Shown: positions 34,428 to 43,793 of the stretch, piece by piece
How the letters are laid out: each line of letters starts with the position of its first letter
How positions within the stretch are numbered: the stretch's first letter is position 1
NCBI GenBank assembly: GCA_022701275.1
Contig: CP031740.1
Location: 4,165,001-4,229,000, forward strand
Reading direction: 5' to 3'
Origin: Microcoleus vaginatus PCC 9802
GTDB lineage: Bacteria; Cyanobacteriota; Cyanobacteriia; Cyanobacteriales; Microcoleaceae
DNA length: 64,000 nt
Made by a program: the position numbers and the translations under genes
Notes under the pieces: generated by a model
The model's database searches: none
Told to the model about the DNA's origin: nothing
The model's input: the letters and a program-made list of their open reading frames with translations, nothing else

Positions 34428-35195
34428 GTGAACACCGACGAACAGTTACGCCAACTTCTACAACTCTTGAAAGACTCGCAAGAGGGTAGTAAGGAACAAG
34501 AAAGACTCAAAAATCAATTGTGCCAACTCATTCCCCATTTGCCCGGAATTCGCAAGCATCCTTATCCTAATATTGATTTAGAGGAAATGATGCAGGAAGC
34601 TTATTGCGGTTTTCTCAAAACGCTTTCGGCATTTTTGAGGGGAATTGACCTCGACAATCTCGCTGCTGATGTGTTGCGAACCCGAGTGGTTCAGCGGTTC
34701 AATAAAACTCTCAAGAACAAAGTCTATGAGCAATATCGCCGGATGCAGCAACAGATTTTTAGTGTTAGTTTTGATGCTCCGATTACGAGCAACCGAGGTG
34801 AAAAATTTGAGGCTCAAGAACCGATAGACCATACCACTAAAAATGGAATTGAGCAACTCATCGAGAGAGAACAAGCTCAAAATAAGCAGCGCATCGGCCG
34901 CAAACTATGGCAGTGTATTGAAGACGATCCGATGGGAGAACTGCGAAACAGTTATCCCAATGAAAAAATAGATAAGAAGAAGCCAAATAATCCCGAAAAT
35001 CGCCGCCCTCGACCGGATGCCAATTCTCACGTACTGGCACTGCGATTGCTGTTGCAAGACCCTCCAGATAAATTGTCTAAAATTGCCAGAGAGTTAAACA
35101 TTGACTATCAAACTCTCAACTCTCACTGGAAAAGAACAGGTTTGGCTCTCGTCAAAGAGATTGCACTTAAGTTTGGATATCAACCCGAGGAATAA
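34428..35195 (+). CDS. Sigma-70-like regulator (cyanobacterial accessory type)
   Basis: I use GTG 34428 as start (255 residues); ATG 34035 would add 131 residues of uncertain character. The protein has an N-terminal helical part (EQLRQLLQLLKDS), a region 2-like core (IDLEEMMQEAYCGFLKTL, with RTRVVQRFNKTLKNKVYEQYRRM) and a C-terminal helix-turn-helix (LSKIARELNIDYQTLNSHWKR) resembling region 4. It is well short of a full sigma-70 and no canonical -10 recognition block is evident, so promoter specificity is unknown. Its stop overlaps the start of the DUF1822 gene by one base, indicating translational coupling. Confidence 0.72.
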   Translation: MNTDEQLRQLLQLLKDSQEGSKEQERLKNQLCQLIPHLPGIRKHPYPNIDLEEMMQEAYCGFLKTLSAFLRGIDLDNLAADVLRTRVVQRFNKTLKNKVYEQYRRMQQQIFSVSFDAPITSNRGEKFEAQEPIDHTTKNGIEQLIEREQAQNKQRIGRKLWQCIEDDPMGELRNSYPNEKIDKKKPNNPENRRPRPDANSHVLALRLLLQDPPDKLSKIARELNIDYQTLNSHWKRTGLALVKEIALKFGYQPEE

Positions 35196-36058
35196 TGGTG
35201 AATAGCAGAGATACTTATTTGTTAGAAATTCCTCTGGAGCCAACTGCCCGCAATTTGGCTCTGCAATTTGCTTCAGAGCAAGCTAATCCGCAAAAAGGCA
35301 AGCGGGTTTATTTCAATACCCTGGCGGTTTGGGCGGTTAACTATTTCTTGGAATGGATGGAAATGGAAACCGATATTGATAGCGGTGATAGTTGGAATCC
35401 AGCAAGGCGGGCGGTTGTGGATGTGGGCGATTTGGTTTTGCCGGGGATTGGCAAGATAGAATGCTGTCCGGTTCAGCTCGGAGAATCGGCGATTTCTCTG
35501 CCGGAAGTGCGGGAAAATCGCATTGCTTATATCGCTGTTGGGTTTGCCGAACCTTTCGATAAGGTGAAACTTTTGGGCTTTATTCCGGCTGTGGAAATTC
35601 TGGAGGAAACGGAAGAAATTTCTCTAACTAATCTCAAACCAGTTGAGGAATTGTGGGATTATTTGGATCGGATTGAGTTGGCAATTCCGCTGTTGCAAGG
35701 TGAAATTGAAGAGTTGCTATCTGATTTGGAAGAAGATGACCCCGTACAAGCACAAGTTCGGGATAAATTGCAAAACAAATCTATTTCTGAAATTGTGGCA
35801 ATTTTGAATAAAGTTTTGCACAGTAGTGAGAAATCTGACTGGGGATATGAAGGGGGGAAGGCTTTAGCGGGAAGTGGTTCTAGCAGTGGAGGTTTGGGAA
35901 ATAGAGATATATCTTTCTCTCGTGATAAATCTTCACCTGTTGAGAAAGCTTCAGATATTGACGAGGATGTGAAAGCGGAACTGAATCTGATTGCTGAAGA
36001 TTTGTTGGAGAAGTTAGCTGAGATTTGGGGAGATGGTGATGATTTTGCCTTGTCATAA
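35195..36058 (+). CDS. DUF1822 family protein
   Basis: A 287-residue protein matching cyanobacterial DUF1822. The N-terminal half (LLEIPLEPTARNLALQFASE, GKRVYFNTLAVWAVNYFLEWM) is the family signature. The C-terminal half is acidic with a Ser/Gly-rich stretch (residues 225-255). Function unknown. It overlaps the sigma-like gene by one base, and CHAT-type protease genes are often near DUF1822 genes in cyanobacteria (recollection). Here the CHAT gene begins 418 bases downstream, after a repeat-filled spacer. Confidence 0.8.
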   Translation: MVNSRDTYLLEIPLEPTARNLALQFASEQANPQKGKRVYFNTLAVWAVNYFLEWMEMETDIDSGDSWNPARRAVVDVGDLVLPGIGKIECCPVQLGESAISLPEVRENRIAYIAVGFAEPFDKVKLLGFIPAVEILEETEEISLTNLKPVEELWDYLDRIELAIPLLQGEIEELLSDLEEDDPVQAQVRDKLQNKSISEIVAILNKVLHSSEKSDWGYEGGKALAGSGSSSGGLGNRDISFSRDKSSPVEKASDIDEDVKAELNLIAEDLLEKLAEIWGDGDDFALS

Positions 36059-36475
36059 ATCGGCAATCTCCCATAAATCTGGATAAATTTCCATGACTTG
36101 TAGGGGCGGGTTCACTAACCATATCTGATAAAAATCAACAATCTAAAAAACCCGCCCCATCCCCGCCATCTCTACGAAAAAACAATTAAAATATTGCGTT
36201 TTTGGTTTTTTTGCATGGGGTGGGGGCGGGTTTTTGAAATTGTTTGTTTTTGGCGCTGATGGTTGGTGAACCCGCGTCTACAAAATGGGAAGGATGTACA
36301 TGAGATTTCTCGTTGGGTGGGGGCGGGTTTTTGAGTTTGTTTGTTTTTGGCGCTGATGGTTGGTGAACCCGCCGCTACAACATTCCCAAGACAAATATCT
36401 AGAATTTTTCAGGAATCTGCATAATTCTCCCCCAAATTGCCGATCGATATATATACAGAATAAAGGGAAACTCTA
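36059..36475. other. Spacer with three copies of a GGGGCGGGTT palindromic repeat
   Basis: Three copies of a GGGGCGGGTT...AACCCGCC element: an inverted copy at 36103-36158 with perfect 10-bp arms, and two direct copies starting 36223 and 36320 (ends 36276 and 36373), 97 bases apart and nearly identical. The CHAT promoter would have to lie in or just downstream of these. Confidence 0.75.
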
Positions 36476-37478
36476 ATGGACGAACAACGCATCGTCGCCT
36501 ATCTGGAACTGATTCAAGCCGTGCTTGAGTGCCCTAGCGGTACAGTAAATGATATTATTAACGCCAATCGAGACTTAGTTGATGCCAATTTTGTGCAAGT
36601 CATGGCAGCGGAAGCGGAGAAGATGGCAGCAGAGGGCAACCCCAAGGCAGCTTGGTTGCAAAATCTAGCGGCACAATTGGCTAACTTTATTGCCCGTGCA
36701 AATTCTCATACAGATTATTTAAAATTCTTGATGGAGGTGGTGCTGGCAATGATAAAAAGTGGTGGGAATCCTCAAGTTGTCTATCCTATTTTACAACTAA
36801 ATTTCGATAAATTGGATTTGCAATTTGCTCAAATATTACAAGCTTGGACTACATCAAAATTCACAGAAGTTGCCTCAGAACAAGCTGCATCCATCGCAGC
36901 AGTTATTGGCAAGTTTGGCTACTTAATTAATAAGTTTCCCATGGGGCGGCGGGCCTGGAATTTAGAAATAGGTATTGCTTGTTATAGCGCAGCATCAGAA
37001 GTCTATACCCGCGAGGATTATCCCGAACGATGGGCAACGGTTCAAAATAATTTGGCCCTTACCTATAGTGAGAGAATAAAAGGAGTCAGGGCAGAAAATA
37101 TTGAAGGGGCGATCGCCTGTTATCGGGAAGCATTAAAAGTCCATACCCGCGAGGATTATCCCGAACAATGGGCAGGGGTTCAAAACAATTTGGGGATGGC
37201 TTATAGTGAGAGAATAGAAGGAGTCAGGGCAGAGAATATTAAAGAGGCGATCGCCTGTTATCTGCTAGCTTTAGATGTCTATACCCGCGAGGCTTATCCC
37301 GAAAAGTGGGCAATGACTCAAAACAATTTGGGGAATGCCTATAGTGACAGAATAGAAGGAGTCAGGGCAAAGAATATAGAAGAGGCGATCGCCTGTTATC
37401 GGGAAGCATCAGAAGTCTATACCCGCGAGGATTATCCCGAACAATGGGCATTGACTCAAAACAATTTGGGTACTGCCT
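36476..37478 (+). pseudogene. TPR-CHAT protease gene, 5' part (cut by an IS element)
   Basis: Encodes the first 334 or so residues of a TPR-CHAT protein. The N-terminal 150 residues form a helical, Ala-rich domain I do not recognise (ILQLNFDKLDLQFAQILQAW). From about residue 155, 46-residue TPR-like units repeat (138 bp each), every unit containing a GCGATCGC-type octamer. The frame runs 10 codons into the IS end and stops at 37510. Because the same sequence GGTACTGCCT occurs at 37469-37478 and again at 38751-38760, the break is at a target-site duplication and the gene was intact before insertion. Confidence 0.85.
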
Positions 37479-37479
37479 T

Positions 37480-38750
37480 TGACGGGGTGACAACCCCGTC
37501 AAAACATTGATAAAATAAAGGACATAGCCCTTAGACCCCTCTGAAAAAACGGTAGTTTATTGCGCCTAATTCTCATTAATTCAGTAATAATATCTTGACA
37601 ACATTCCCTGCCAATTACCCAAGATTGACCGTACAATCCTATCCAAAAACTACTATGACGACGTATCGAGCGCCCGCACTCTGTTACCCGACCTACATAT
37701 TTTTGCACTCCCATTTTCTTGATTTTTTGACCTTGTATTATCGCACAACTGTAGGCGAGCGCTCTCAATAATATTAAACTGCTTAATCGTTGGTTATTAG
37801 CGTGACTTCTCTCGCTCATTATAACCACCAGTTTTACAATCTTTAAACATCGCTTCAATCCCACTGCGACATTTGAAAGTATCGATCGATTGTTTTAAAC
37901 TGCCGACATTAGTCAAAAGATACCAACGCAACATCTTCTTGTTTTCCTCGATATTTTCGTCGCCAATAACCAGCGAGATCAAAATTCCCAAAACCTTTTT
38001 GTTTGGTAAATTTTGTTTCGACTAAATAAAAGCTTGTTCCCGGCACTAAACCCCTGTCAGATAAGCGAATGTAATCAGAGTTCTCCTCCTGGATATAGCG
38101 CCCTTGTTTGACTCTAAAAATAAACTTTACTTGTCTCTCACAGAGCCACGATGCGAGCTTGACACTACCAAATTCCCGATCGCCTAACACAATCACTTCA
38201 TAATCTGATAGCAACTCTAACACAGGAGTGAGTAGAGCTTTTTGTTCGTCAATATTACTACATCCTCTTTTGTCTAGCAATCGCCAGTATAAGGGGATAC
38301 TTCGTTTTTCCCAAATTAGGCTAACCATAAATACATTATGCGCTCGCCACTGCGTTCTATCGATCCCAAGTTTCAAAGGTTGAGATTTGTTAAATTTAGC
38401 TTGTAAATTTTCTTTAACAAGTGGAAACCATAGGCTTTCTATGTTCAGGGAGTCTAATTTCAGAAATCTTTGTAGGCTACGCCTCCGACTCTCAAATTGA
38501 ATCGGATAAGGCCTATTGAAGCCAATAATTCAATACTACGCAAGTTTATGGCTCTGCAACAGATATACCAGAGCTTTGAGCGTATGGTACTCTGTCGGTT
38601 TGAGTTGTTTTTCTAGATGGTTTTGGTAAAATTGAGGAAACATAATTATGTAGATGGGGACGCTTAAACAACGGAGACCCCATCTTTTTTTAGCTCAAGT
38701 TGGCCAAATCCGCCACCGGTGTTGCTTTTGACGGGGTTGTCACCCCGTCA
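37480..38750. mobile_element. IS4-type insertion sequence, 25-bp palindromic inverted repeats, 10-bp target duplication
   Basis: Termini at 37480-37504 and 38726-38750 are perfect 25-bp inverted repeats beginning TGACGGGGTGACAACCCCGT and ending in CAAAA. Each end is itself a palindrome (8-bp arms GACGGGGT/ACCCCGTC, loop GACA). A 10-bp direct repeat, GGTACTGCCT, lies on each side (37469-37478 and 38751-38760), consistent with IS4-family targets of about 9-12 bp. One extra T (37479) sits between the left flank and the terminus. Length 1271 bp. The transposase is on the minus strand and broken. Confidence 0.9.
37499..38643 (-). pseudogene. IS4-type transposase, multiply frameshifted
   Basis: From an ATG at 38643 the frame starts MFPQFYQNHLEKQLKP and hits a TAG near 38537. 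A shift continues as RPYPIQFESRRRSLQRF and the catalytic region LGIDRTQW and VLGDREFGS in the 37909-38376 frame. Further shifts lead to a WYLLTNVGSLKQ / FKCRSGIEAMFKDCK frame (37797-37991) and a basic C-terminal frame ending at 37499. The two DDE Asp motifs and the downstream R...E...K signature are present but in at least three reading frames, so the element cannot transpose alone. Confidence 0.8.
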
Positions 38751-41216
38751 GGTACTGCCTATGGTGACAGAGAAGGAGTCAGGGCAAAGAATATAGAAGA
38801 TGCGATCGCCTGTTATCGGGAAGCATTAAAAGTCCGTACCCCCGAGAATTATCCCGAAGATTGGGCAGGGACTCAAAACAATTTGGGGAATGCCTATAGT
38901 GACAGAATAGAAGGAGTCAGGGCGGCGAATATAGAAGAGGCGATCGCTTGTTATCGGGAAGCATTAAAAGTCTATACCCGCGAGGCTTATCCCGAAAAAT
39001 GGGCATTAACTCAAAACAATTTGGGGACTGCCTATAGTGAGAGAATAGAAGGAGTCAGGGCGGCGAATATAGAAGAGGCGATCGCTTGTTGTCGCTTAGC
39101 ATTAAAAGTCGCTACCCGCGAAAATTATCCCGAATATTGGGCAATGACTCAAAACAATTTGGGTCTTACCTATAGTGAGAGAATAGAAGGAGTCAGGGCG
39201 GCGAATATAGAAGAGGCGATCGCCTGTTTTCGCTTAGTATTAGAAATTCGCACTCCTACTGCTTTCCCTTTAGACTGCTTGCAATCAGGTAGAAACCTCG
39301 GCAATACCGCTTTCACTGCTGGTTTTTGGGACATCGCGCTTGAAGGCTTCGAGAAAGCAATTCAAGCGGTAGAAAAAACCAGAAGTTGGGCAATTTCCGA
39401 CGATATCCGCCAGCAGATTTTAGCAGGATCGATCGATGTTTACGAAAAGGCAATTCAAGCTTGCGTCAACAACAACGAACTGGAAAAAGCCATAGAATAT
39501 TGCGACCGAACCCGGGCTCAGCGTTTAGTCGATTTAATGCACAGCAATGATTTGTATGCTAGCGGCCAAATTCCGCCCGCAGTGCAAAAGTATTTGCAGG
39601 AATTTGAGGCGAAGCAGCGGGAAATTGACGCAGAAGTTGAACAACTCCGCAAACCTTCTGAAGGCAATAAAGAATTAGCAGGTGTGGGGAGTCAGTCGCG
39701 CAGTCGGGCGGATACTTCTGCTTACACGGAGAAGATTCAAGAATTGGAAAGGGAAAAACAGCAAATCTGGGAAAATATTCGCAGTTTAGATCCTGTTTTA
39801 GCTGGACAAGTTCAAGTCGATCCGATGCAGTTTGCGGCGATGCAACAATTGATTGACAATTCAAAGACGGCGATTCTCTGTTTTTACACGACGGATGATG
39901 ACACTCATGTTTTTGTGATTTACAAGGATAAAGCGCCGCAGATTCATACTTGTCAGGGAGAGGGTTGGGGAAGTTTCCAGAAGTGGATTCGCGAGAGTTG
40001 GTTGTTGCCTTATTTGCAGGATAAGAAAGCTTGGCAACAGGGGATGGGTGAGTTTTTGTCTCAGTTGTCGCAGCGGTTGAAAGTTGATGAGTTGATTGGT
40101 AATTGTTTGGATGGAATTGAGGAATTGATTGTGATTCCGCATCTGTTTTTGCATCATATTCCGCTGGCGGCATTGCCGATAGAACCCCCCCAACCCCCCC
40201 TTGCTAAGGGGGGGCTTAAGAATCTCGATTCTGGGCTTGCTAAGGAACAAGAATCTCTTCTTTCTCCCCCCCTTAGCAAAGGGGGGCCGGGGGGGGTGCT
40301 TAGCAATTATTTCCTGATTCGTTACGTTCCCAGTTGCAGAATTTTGGAGTATTGCAGTAAAGACGAAACCATCGAATCGCCCACATACGGAATTGTGGAA
40401 AATGCCACTGATGATTTGTACTTCACTCCTTTTGAGTGCGAACAAATTGCCGAAATTGTGACCAAACCTGAGCGGTTAAAAGGAAGTCAAGAAGCAACAG
40501 TCGCAGCCTATCGAAACCTCGCCCAAAATGTGAATGTAATCCACTCCAGTCACCACGCTGTCTCGCGTTTGGACAATCCTTTAGAATCGCGATTGTTTTT
40601 AGGAGACGGGAGTATCACGTTAGGGGAATTGATGACACCGGGTTGGCGCTTGCCGCAGTTATCTGATGTGTTTATGTCCTGCTGCGAAACTAATTTAGGA
40701 GGGACGGAAATTACCGATAATCTTCTTAGTTTGGGAACGGGGTTTTTGTGTGCGGGGACGCGGAGTGTGGTCAGCACTTTGTGGGCGGTGGATGATTTTG
40801 CTACTTCGCTGTTTTCGATTTTTTACTATCAGTATCGTCGGGAAGGTTTGAGTCGTCCAGAGGCTTTGCGACGGGCACAGGTGAGGTTGCGGACAATTTC
40901 GGGTGCGGAGTTGCAGCGGCTTTATAAACCGCAAATCGATCCGTTGCTTCAGACAATTATTGGGAAGTTAGAGGAAGAACTGGCTGCGGTTAAAAAGGAA
41001 AAGGAGGAGTTAAAATTGCGGCAGAAACCATACAAGAGGGGGACGGATGAGTTTAAGGAGTTGGATAAGAAGTTGAAGGAAATAGCGAAGCAGGAAAATC
41101 AGATTCAGGAACGGAAGAAAGGATATGAAAGTTTGGCAAAAAATCTTTACACTAGGTCAAATCCTTTTGATGATTTGATTTATTGGTCGGGGTTTATTTG
41201 TCAGGGTTTGCATTGA
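38751..41216 (+). pseudogene. TPR-CHAT protease gene, 3' part
   Basis: Continuation of the TPR-CHAT gene. Four more 138-bp TPR units (to about 39260), a conserved region, a coiled-coil segment (about 39600-39780) and the CHAT domain. The caspase-like dyad is intact: His in VIHSSHHAV (codons near 40551-40556) and Cys in FMSCCETN (codons near 40680-40685), so the protease half is catalytically complete. A TTG at 38700 could start a hybrid product of 838 residues with its first 16 or so residues from the IS end. A palindromic insertion (40183-40297) adds about 38 Pro/Gly-rich residues in frame. If the IS were removed at its duplication the gene would reopen with no frameshift. Confidence 0.85.
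40183..40297. repeat. Poly-C/poly-G palindromic element inserted in frame in CHAT
   Basis: ACCCCCCCAACCCCCCCTTG at about 40184 is complementary in inverted order to the region ending near 40297 (CCTTAGCAAAGGGGGG then GGGGGGGT). It encodes a Pro/Leu/Lys/Gly-rich stretch (EPPQPPLAKGGL... SPPLSKGGPGG) between two conserved CHAT strands, without disrupting the frame. It is related to the repeat at 27420-27507. Confidence 0.8.
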
Positions 41217-41262
41217 TTTATGGTGTTTGATGGTGTTAACAAACACGTCTGACACACATTCC

Positions 41263-41374
41263 GGCGGGGATTGAAATCCCCGCCTCATAGCGCAAGTCCT
41301 CTAAAGAGGACTAATGAATTTAACAGTCCTCTTCAGAGGACTTTCGCTATGAGACAGGGAATTAATTCCCTGTC
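41263..41374. repeat. Composite palindrome cluster between convergent CHAT and xseB
   Basis: In 112 bases: GGCGGGGATT/AATCCCCGCC (41263-41284); a 19-bp inverted repeat with one mismatch (41284-41302 and 41335-41353, starting CTCATAGCG) enclosing two AGTCCTCT/AGAGGACT hairpins; and a perfect 22-bp palindrome GACAGGGAATTAATTCCCTG... at 41353-41374. It lies exactly between convergent stop codons and could act as a two-way terminator or be mobile repeat DNA. Confidence 0.8.
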
Positions 41375-41428
41375 GGACTTTCGGTTTCACCTGCTATTTC
41401 ACCTACATTAATCCGAGTTTATCTCCGC

Positions 41429-41656
41429 TTAAAAATCGGGTTCCGCAGCTAAAAGCTCGATCGACAAATCCATCTGTTCCTTCCCTCGCGCCAAAAAGCT
41501 TTCGCACTCCAGCCAACACTCCACAGCCACCCCAAACTGCTCGAAAACCTCTTCTAGAGGCAAATCTCCTGATTCCACCCGATCGATAATCGCTTCAATT
41601 CGATCGACCGTTTCCTCATAATTCCAGTCAGACTGGCGCAACTGCGAATCAATCAT
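41429..41656 (-). CDS. xseB: Exodeoxyribonuclease VII small subunit
   Basis: The 75-residue small subunit of Exo VII, which degrades single-stranded DNA with the XseA large subunit. It shows the usual three-helix pattern (YEETVDRIEAIIDRVESGDLPLEEVFEQF) and the acidic tail typical of XseB. Its start overlaps the xseA stop by 4 bases (ATGA), the classical coupled arrangement, so the two subunits are co-translated. Confidence 0.95.
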   Translation of the reverse strand: MIDSQLRQSDWNYEETVDRIEAIIDRVESGDLPLEEVFEQFGVAVECWLECESFLARGKEQMDLSIELLAAEPDF

Positions 41657-42822
41657 AACTTTTCTTCTGCATCCAATACTTCTACAATCTTAACTTTCAG
41701 CACGCCCCGACTCAACCTCACAGTCAATTCCTCTCCCCATTCCAAACCGTCAGTTGTGCGGACGATCGTACCGTCACTTTGGATTACCGCCGCATAACCC
41801 CTTTGCAATACTGCTGCCGGATTCAGTGCGGATAACTTTTCTTGCAATACTTCCAGTTTACCAGTTGCTTGCCGCAAAGTTCGAGATGTCGCAGGCAAGC
41901 GTTTTAATCGATTTTGTAACAGTTGCAAATGCTCTTCTTCTGTCTGAAATCTTGCCCGCACAGCACTTGCTAAATTGACCATTCGCTGCTTGTGTTCAAA
42001 ATAAAGATCTGCTAAAATTGGTACAGCTTGAGCCGCCGCCGCAGTGGGAGTGTGGGCTCGTTTATCTGCTACTAAATCGGCGAGAGATTCGTCTCTTTCG
42101 TGCCCAATACCAGTGATAATTGGAATCGCACAATTGGCGATCGCCCTGACAACTCTCTCATCATTAAAACAAGCCAAATCTTCCGCAGAACCGCCGCCGC
42201 GCCCTAAAATAATCACATCCGCCCTACCGTCCAATTCTACCCGGGCGATCGCCCTAGCAATGGCAGCAGCAGCCAATTCTCCCTGCACTCCTGTCGGCGA
42301 CAGCAACACCCGCAAACCTGGATATCTTTGGGCTAGAGTGCGCTGAATGTCTCCCCAAGCAGCCCCAGTATCTGATGTCACCACGGCCACAATTTGCGGG
42401 TGTGCGGGAATCGGGCGCTTTCGGGCGGGATCGAAGAAACCCTCAGCATCCAAGCGCGATCGCAATTGCTGCAACCGCAAAGCCTGCAATCCTTCCCCAG
42501 CCGGTAGCGATTGCACAACAGTCAACTGGTACTCGCCGCGATTTTTGTAAACCCGGATGCTTCCCAAAACCAGCAACTGTTCTCCTTTTGCGGGTATTTG
42601 CACCAATTTTTGCCGCTGAGAATTCCACACCACGCAGCGAATAGCAGCGCTTTTGTCGGTGTCGCACAGAGTGAAAAAGCAGCCGCTGGGGTGGTGCGAA
42701 ACGTTCGACACCTCGCCTGTCAGCCAAACTGATTGCAGGTTGCGATCGCCCTCCAACAAGTCTTGCAGGTATGATGTTAGTCCGGCCACAGATAAAGCTG
42801 TATCGGGAAGAATTGAAGTCAT
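41653..42822 (-). CDS. xseA: Exodeoxyribonuclease VII large subunit
   Basis: A 389-residue Exo VII large subunit: an N-terminal OB-fold (VWLTGEVSNVSHHPSGCFFTL), the conserved catalytic core with GRGGGSAEDLACFNDE and ITGIGHERDESLADLVADKRAHTPT, and a long C-terminal coiled-coil that binds XseB copies. All diagnostic motifs are present and the length is normal. A heptamer repeat (42826-42857) precedes its start. Confidence 0.96.
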   Translation of the reverse strand: MTSILPDTALSVAGLTSYLQDLLEGDRNLQSVWLTGEVSNVSHHPSGCFFTLCDTDKSAAIRCVVWNSQRQKLVQIPAKGEQLLVLGSIRVYKNRGEYQLTVVQSLPAGEGLQALRLQQLRSRLDAEGFFDPARKRPIPAHPQIVAVVTSDTGAAWGDIQRTLAQRYPGLRVLLSPTGVQGELAAAAIARAIARVELDGRADVIILGRGGGSAEDLACFNDERVVRAIANCAIPIITGIGHERDESLADLVADKRAHTPTAAAAQAVPILADLYFEHKQRMVNLASAVRARFQTEEEHLQLLQNRLKRLPATSRTLRQATGKLEVLQEKLSALNPAAVLQRGYAAVIQSDGTIVRTTDGLEWGEELTVRLSRGVLKVKIVEVLDAEEKL

Positions 42823-42825
42823 CCA

Positions 42826-42857
42826 ATTTTAGATTTTAGATTTTAGATTTTAGATTT
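42826..42857. repeat. Heptamer repeat (TTTTAGA)n
   Basis: Four or more tandem TTTTAGA units directly upstream of xseA; the same heptamer family as at 4380, 32603 and 48933 (reverse orientation). Confidence 0.85.
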
Positions 42858-43058
42858 AGGCTACTATCAATGCTTCGGACAGTGTGTGATTGCCAAGGGT
42901 AAAATAAGGGTTTCAGGGCGATTGCAGAATCGACTTGCTAACGGAAAATCAAGGGTTGCCGACTAGGATATCAAAATAGTCCGGACTATTGTAGTATATC
43001 TAAGGTAATTTATTTGTAGGCTGAGCGGGCGATCGTAAATTTAACTGCAAACAAACTA

Positions 43059-43793
43059 ATGATATCAGATACAATGACTTCGATGAATGTGCTGCGCCAA
43101 GAGGCTGCGGCGATCGGCATTACTGAGGAAGAAGCCAGAAAATATGGCGACCTCCGACATAAAAGAACTTGGTCTTTGGCGATCGAACATCACCTCTCAA
43201 TGCAAGATTTTGCCGATCGCATAGAACAATCCTTCACAACTTCCGAACCCGATTCCTCCAGCGCACTCAACCACTCTCAGACTGCGGAGTCGAAAGACTA
43301 TGGTATTCAGCTAACTGCGAACCTAGGCGAATCTAGAGTAACCAGGGAGAACCAAACAGCCTTTGTTGCTTCGCCACAACAGCAAGCCGTAGCAATCGGG
43401 CGATCGCACGGTAATTCCGACCCCCGCAGTAACCAAAACCGAGGTTTTAAACAAGTAGTTCAAAATCATATTAAAGCATTAACAATTGCATCCGCCTCGC
43501 GCACAAATCTGCCCCATTCACAACTGGGCAATTGGGTTTGTCCTGAGTGTGGGCCGGAGGGCGAATTGGGCTGTCACCTTTGCGCCGGAGAAGGCAATGT
43601 AGGGGATATTGCAGCTATTGGGTGGACGCTAGCTTATATGGAAATGTTGGGCTGTTCTCCTCGCGAAATTGAACCGTTGAGAAAAATTTCGCCTTCATTG
43701 AATATTCTGGAATTGAATTTAAAAGTTTGTGTTGCTATCAAACAAAGTAGCGAAGTTTTAGCCAGGACGGAGAAATGGGTAATTAGTCATTAG
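43059..43793 (+). CDS. Hypothetical protein with a four-Cys zinc-binding motif
   Basis: A 244-residue protein. The N-terminal 60 residues are helical with [26 protein letters not shown]. The middle part is low-complexity Ser/Gln-rich. [19 protein letters not shown] near residues 162-180 is a zinc-knuckle-like CxxC...CxxC similar to DnaJ Cys-rich units. A C-terminal helix rich in Leu follows. Function unknown. It ends tail-to-tail with gmk, overlapping by 4 bases. Confidence 0.65.
   Translation: MISDTMTSMNVLRQEAAAIGITEEEARKYGDLRHKRTWSLAIEHHLSMQDFADRIEQSFTTSEPDSSSALNHSQTAESKDYGIQLTANLGESRVTRENQTAFVASPQQQAVAIGRSHGNSDPRSNQNRGFKQVVQNHIKALTIASASRTNLPHSQLGNWVCPECGPEGELGCHLCAGEGNVGDIAAIGWTLAYMEMLGCSPREIEPLRKISPSLNILELNLKVCVAIKQSSEVLARTEKWVISH

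Noticed and set aside
37000..39260. 138-bp direct repeats considered as a CRISPR array
   Set aside because: Units are coding, contiguous TPR sequence without spacers of unique sequence; not a CRISPR.
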